Source: Pseudomonas iranensis (GTDB lineage: Bacteria > Pseudomonadota > Gammaproteobacteria > Pseudomonadales > Pseudomonadaceae). From it: a DNA stretch of 64,000 nucleotides. The stretch lies in contig NZ_CP077092.1 in the NCBI RefSeq assembly GCF_014268585.2, positions 1,302,001 to 1,366,000 on the forward strand. The letters run 5' to 3'. The translations under genes were made by a program, and so were the position numbers. Shown one piece after another: positions 60,655 to 64,000 of this stretch; position 1 is the stretch's first letter; every line of letters begins with the position of its first letter. The notes under the pieces were generated by a model. It did not search any database. It saw nothing but the letters and a program-made list of their open reading frames with translations, and was not told the DNA's origin.

Positions 60655-61254
60655 ATGCTGGACGAGCTACTGCATAGGGTAAGCAACCACACACCGCGCA
60701 CGTTGGAGACCGACGCACGTTTCCCCGAGGCCGCCGTGCTGGTGCCGATCACCCGCAGTGACGAACCGGAACTGGTCCTGACCCTGCGCGCCAGCGGGCT
60801 TTCGACCCACGGCGGCGAGGTCGCTTTCCCCGGAGGGCGCCGCGACCCGGAAGATCCGGACCTCATATTCACCGCGCTGCGCGAAGCCGAAGAAGAGATC
60901 GGCCTGCCACCGGGTCTGGTCGAAGTCATCGGCCCGCTGAGTCCGCTGATCTCCCTGCACGGCATCAAGGTAACGCCGTATGTCGGCGTGATTCCTGACT
61001 TTGTCGAATACCAGCCCAATGATGCCGAGATCGCCGCCGTCTTCAGCGTCCCACTGGAGTTCTTCCGCAAGGACCCGCGTGAGCACACCCATCGCATCGA
61101 CTATCAGGGCCGCAGTTGGTATGTGCCGAGCTATCGCTTCGGCGAGTACAAGATCTGGGGCCTGACGGCGATCATGATCGTCGAGTTGATCAACCTGCTC
61201 TATGACGCCAAAATCAGCCTGCACCGACCGCCGAAAAGCTTTATCGATACCTGA
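60655..61254 (+). CDS. Nudix hydrolase, CoA pyrophosphatase type
   Basis: This 199-residue protein carries GGEVAFPGGRRDPEDPDLIFTALREAEEEIGL, the combined CoA-pyrophosphatase (UPF0035) signature and Nudix box, near residues 57-88. Relatives split coenzyme A into phosphopantetheine and ADP. An ATG start follows closely on a GATCGAGAAC leader. Confidence 0.88.
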   Translation: MLDELLHRVSNHTPRTLETDARFPEAAVLVPITRSDEPELVLTLRASGLSTHGGEVAFPGGRRDPEDPDLIFTALREAEEEIGLPPGLVEVIGPLSPLISLHGIKVTPYVGVIPDFVEYQPNDAEIAAVFSVPLEFFRKDPREHTHRIDYQGRSWYVPSYRFGEYKIWGLTAIMIVELINLLYDAKISLHRPPKSFIDT

Positions 61255-61293
61255 GCCGTCGTTCGAACGGCCGTGAGCCCCGAGGAAAACAAG

Positions 61294-61818
61294 ATGAAAT
61301 ACCGCCTGGGCGACGCCCGTGTCGAAACCCATCCACAGAGCTGGGTCGCGCCCAATGCCGTGCTGGTGGGCAAGGTTCGCCTGGAAGAGGGCGCCAACGT
61401 CTGGTTCAACGCCGTATTGCGCGGCGACAACGAACTGATCCTCATCGGCAAGAACAGCAACGTGCAGGACGGCACGGTGATGCACACCGACATGGGCTAT
61501 CCACTGACCATCGGTACCGGCGTGACCATCGGCCACAACGCGATGCTGCATGGCTGCACGGTCGGCGATTACAGCCTGATCGGCATCAACGCGGTGATCC
61601 TCAACGGCGCGAAGATCGGCAGGAACTGCATCATCGGCGCCAATTCGCTGATCGGCGAAGGCAAGGAAATTCCCGACGGTTCGCTGGTGATGGGCTCGCC
61701 GGGCAAAGTCGTACGTGAACTGACCGAGGCGCAAAAGAAGATGCTCGAAGCCAGCGCCGCGCACTATGTGCATAACTCGCAGCGTTACGCCCGCGATCTG
61801 GTCGAGCAGGAACAATGA
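61294..61818 (+). CDS. Gamma-carbonic anhydrase family protein
   Basis: This 174-residue left-handed beta-helix protein (YrdA/CaiE type) has hexapeptide repeats throughout. Three metal-ligand His are at 64 (VMHTDMG), 81 and 86 ([15 protein letters not shown]). It may hydrate CO2, but many relatives show little activity. The start was set at MKYRLGD after GAGGAAAA. Its stop overlaps the DUF1289 start (ATGA). Confidence 0.9.
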   Translation: MKYRLGDARVETHPQSWVAPNAVLVGKVRLEEGANVWFNAVLRGDNELILIGKNSNVQDGTVMHTDMGYPLTIGTGVTIGHNAMLHGCTVGDYSLIGINAVILNGAKIGRNCIIGANSLIGEGKEIPDGSLVMGSPGKVVRELTEAQKKMLEASAAHYVHNSQRYARDLVEQEQ

Positions 61819-62030
61819 CGACTGTTGAACGACCAGTCGCCTCGCCTTGCGTGAATATCTGCGCGCTGGATGAAGATGACGTTTGTACCGGGTGCCAGCG
61901 CACGGTCGCAGAGATCACCCGCTGGGGCCGCATGAACAATGACGAGCGCCGCGTGGTGCTGGGGTTGTGTCATGAACGGGCGAAGGCGAGTGGATTGGTC
62001 TGGATGATTCCCGCGAAGTCAGGCGCCTGA
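61815..62030 (+). CDS. DUF1289 family protein
   Basis: This 71-residue protein has a cysteine cluster, [28 protein letters not shown], typical of DUF1289 (YdhL type) and probably metal-binding. GMNND-type [13 protein letters not shown] follows. Function is unknown. It is translationally coupled to the carbonic anhydrase gene. Confidence 0.88.
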   Translation: MTTVERPVASPCVNICALDEDDVCTGCQRTVAEITRWGRMNNDERRVVLGLCHERAKASGLVWMIPAKSGA

Positions 62031-62037
62031 ACCACCG

Positions 62038-62106
62038 CTTTCGCGAGCAGGCTCGCTCCCACGTTGAAAATGCGTTCCACTGTGGGAGCGAGCCTGCTCG
62101 CGAAGA
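62038..62106. repeat. REPIN, short divergent form
   Basis: Inverted REP units are separated by a short spacer with GTTGAAAATGCGTTCCAC. It lies directly after the DUF1289 stop. Confidence 0.9.
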
Positions 62107-62184
62107 CGTCGGGCCTGTCACAGCACCTATTGGCGCAATACCAGCGCTCAAGTAACCTGTGCGCCACATTTACAGGCCGCCCCC

Positions 62185-62652
62185 ATGATCTTTCTCATCG
62201 CCTACATCAGCAGCGTCGTGCTGATCAACTTCGCCTTTTCCACCGCTCCGCACCTGGACATCATCTGGTCGGCCTGGGGCGGGCTGGTGTTCGTGCTGCG
62301 CGACATGGTGCAAACGCGCTTCGGTCATGGCGCGATCGTGGCGATGCTGGCGGCGCTGGTGCTTTCCTACATCACGTCCGACCCTTCCATCGCGCTGGCC
62401 AGCGCCACGGCGTTCGCGGTCTCCGAGTGCATCGACTGGCTGGTGTTCAGCATCACCAAGCGGCCGTTGCGTGATCGACTGTGGATCAGTTCGGCGCTGA
62501 GCATTCCGCTGGATACCTTCATCTTTTTCGGCATGATCGACGCCTTGACGCCGCCGGTGATCATCACTGCGCTGGCCTCCAAGTTTGCCGGCGTTACCGC
62601 GGTCTGGCTGATCATGGCCTGGCGTGATCGCAAACAGGCTGTCGCCAGCTGA
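62185..62652 (+). CDS. VUT family membrane protein
   Basis: This 155-residue protein has about five hydrophobic helices and belongs to the VUT/YhhQ family, whose E. coli member takes up queuosine precursors. ASATAFAVSECIDWLVFSITKRPL, with the conserved acidic residue, and SIPLDTFIFFGMI are characteristic. It is shorter than YhhQ (about 220 residues). I saw no preQ1 riboswitch upstream. Confidence 0.82.
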   Translation: MIFLIAYISSVVLINFAFSTAPHLDIIWSAWGGLVFVLRDMVQTRFGHGAIVAMLAALVLSYITSDPSIALASATAFAVSECIDWLVFSITKRPLRDRLWISSALSIPLDTFIFFGMIDALTPPVIITALASKFAGVTAVWLIMAWRDRKQAVAS

Positions 62653-62752
62653 AGCCAAACCCTCGGGTTCATGTAAAATGCCGCGCTTTCTCCCCATGGA
62701 AAGCGCACTCGCGTGGCTTTCCTCGATGATCCGCTTCCTTTGAGGACCTGAG

Positions 62753-63934
62753 ATGACCCGTATCGGAACTCCATTGTCGCCAACCGCGACCCGCGTATTG
62801 CTGTGTGGCTGTGGTGAGTTGGGCAAGGAAGTGGTAATCGAACTGCAGCGCCTGGGCGTTGAAGTGATTGCCGTCGACCGCTACGCCAACGCGCCGGCCA
62901 TGCAAGTCGCCCATCGCAGCCACGTGATCAACATGCTCGACGGTGCTGCTCTGCGTGCAGTGATCGAAGCCGAGAAGCCGCACTTCATCGTGCCGGAAAT
63001 CGAAGCCATCGCTACCGCCACGCTGGTCGAGCTGGAAGCTGAAGGCTTCACCGTGATTCCGACCGCGCGTGCGGCGCAGCTGACCATGAACCGCGAAGGC
63101 ATCCGTCGTCTGGCTGCCGAAGAGCTGGACCTGCCGACCTCGCCGTACCACTTCGCCGACACCTTCGAGGACTACAGCAAAGCCGTTCAGGACCTGGGTT
63201 TCCCTTGCGTGGTCAAGCCGGTGATGAGTTCGTCGGGCAAGGGGCAGAGCCTGCTGCGCAGCGCCGATGACGTACAGAAAGCCTGGGATTACGCGCAAGA
63301 GGGCGGTCGCGCCGGCAAAGGTCGGGTGATCATCGAAGGCTTCATCGACTTTGACTACGAAATCACCCTGCTGACCGTGCGCCACATTGGCGGCACCACG
63401 TTCTGCGCACCGGTCGGTCACCGTCAGGAGAAGGGCGACTATCAGGAATCCTGGCAGCCGCAGGCCATGAGCCCGATTGCTCTGGCTGAATCCGAGCGCG
63501 TTGCCAAAGCAGTCACTGAAGCACTGGGTGGCCGTGGTCTGTTCGGCGTCGAGCTGTTCATCAAAGATGATCAGGTGTGGTTCAGCGAAGTTTCGCCACG
63601 TCCGCATGACACCGGGCTGGTGACGCTGATCTCTCAGGACCTGTCGCAGTTCGCCCTGCATGCCCGCGCGATTCTCGGCCTGCCGGTGCCGCTGATCCGT
63701 CAGTTCGGCCCATCGGCGTCGGCAGTGATTCTGGTGGAAGGCCAGTCGACCCAGACCGCATTTGCCAACCTGGGCGCTGCGTTGAGCGAGCCGGACACGG
63801 CGCTGCGCTTGTTCGGCAAGCCAGAAGTGAATGGCCAGCGCCGCATGGGCGTGGCGCTGGCGCGGGATGAATCGATCGAGGCCGCGCGTGCCAAGGCGAC
63901 CCGTGCGTCGCAGGCGGTTGTTGTCGAGCTGTAA
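62753..63934 (+). CDS. purT: Formate-dependent phosphoribosylglycinamide formyltransferase
   Basis: PurT makes formyl-GAR from GAR, formate and ATP, an alternative to PurN. The 393 residues form an ATP-grasp enzyme: [30 protein letters not shown] at the start, [17 protein letters not shown] near residue 152 and [33 protein letters not shown] near 260. GAGGAC precedes the ATG. Confidence 0.96.
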   Translation: MTRIGTPLSPTATRVLLCGCGELGKEVVIELQRLGVEVIAVDRYANAPAMQVAHRSHVINMLDGAALRAVIEAEKPHFIVPEIEAIATATLVELEAEGFTVIPTARAAQLTMNREGIRRLAAEELDLPTSPYHFADTFEDYSKAVQDLGFPCVVKPVMSSSGKGQSLLRSADDVQKAWDYAQEGGRAGKGRVIIEGFIDFDYEITLLTVRHIGGTTFCAPVGHRQEKGDYQESWQPQAMSPIALAESERVAKAVTEALGGRGLFGVELFIKDDQVWFSEVSPRPHDTGLVTLISQDLSQFALHARAILGLPVPLIRQFGPSASAVILVEGQSTQTAFANLGAALSEPDTALRLFGKPEVNGQRRMGVALARDESIEAARAKATRASQAVVVEL

Positions 63935-63951
63935 ACCGAGTTGCGGCATAC

Positions 63952-64000
63952 ATTCGCGAGCAGGCTCGCTCCCACATTTGGAATGCATTTCCCTGTGGGA
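63952..64000. repeat. REPIN, short divergent form, cut by the window edge
   Basis: The left unit TTCGCGAGCAGGCTC is complete, and the right unit begins TGTGGGA at the last base shown. Confidence 0.85.

Noticed and set aside
62107..62184. preQ1 riboswitch before the VUT gene
   Set aside because: VUT proteins are often under preQ1 control, but no matching stem and A-rich tail was seen in this short leader.

Overview
This window is chromosomal DNA of a Pseudomonas, most likely of the P. fluorescens group. The gene order matches Pseudomonas throughout: phoH-like-moaCDE, rhlB-dauBAR, aapJQMP, valS-holC-pepA-lptFG, lepA-lepB-rnc-era-recO-pdxJ and nagRA-nagFE. DNA is G+C-rich. Intergenic gaps carry many copies of a REP/REPIN palindrome (core GAGCCTGCTCGCGAA), which is typical of fluorescent pseudomonads. 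I saw no rRNA, tRNA or CRISPR array.

Layout. 1-2.6 kb: the end of a degenerate polysaccharide deacetylase gene and a PIN-PhoH ATPase. 2.8-4 kb: molybdopterin synthesis (moaCDE). 4.2-9.7 kb: a D-arginine utilisation locus (a binding protein, then dauR, dauA and dauB on the minus strand) next to the RNA helicase gene rhlB. 9.8-15 kb: an esterase and the general L-amino-acid ABC transporter aapJQMP. 15.1-15.9 kb: a MqsR/MqsA toxin-antitoxin pair with its operator. 16-22.2 kb: a GntR/FCD regulator with an MFS exporter, small enzymes, yejK and an HU gene. 22.4-38.2 kb: mostly core genes (rlmF, valS, holC, pepA, lptFG, lepA, lepB, rnc, era, recO, pdxJ), interrupted by one AT-rich orphan gene. 38.3-44.2 kb: mltF, purL and a NIF3-like gene.

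44.3-51.9 kb is the accessory island. A DUF6124 gene with a structured leader converges on a 1906-residue dermonecrotic/Mcf-like toxin gene. The pair lies between two large same-orientation repeats (about 0.5 and 0.39 kb), with a single REP outside each. The toxin ends in two tandem related modules, both of which seem to have lost the histidines I associate with this fold.

51.9-59.1 kb: the N-acetylglucosamine PTS operon nagR-nagA-deaminase-nagF-nagE, with a recognisable promoter and operator. 59.3-64 kb: an L,D-transpeptidase, two Nudix hydrolases, a gamma-carbonic anhydrase, DUF1289, a VUT-family membrane protein and purT.

Regulatory themes. Three uptake genes (the dau-linked binding protein, aapJ and nagE) have A-rich Hfq/Crc-type motifs just before their start codons, which suggests shared catabolite repression. 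Local palindromes suggest operators for DauR, MqsA, the FCD regulator and NagR, and one precedes the orphan gene. Family and function statements rest on motif recognition and recalled homologues; no searches were run.
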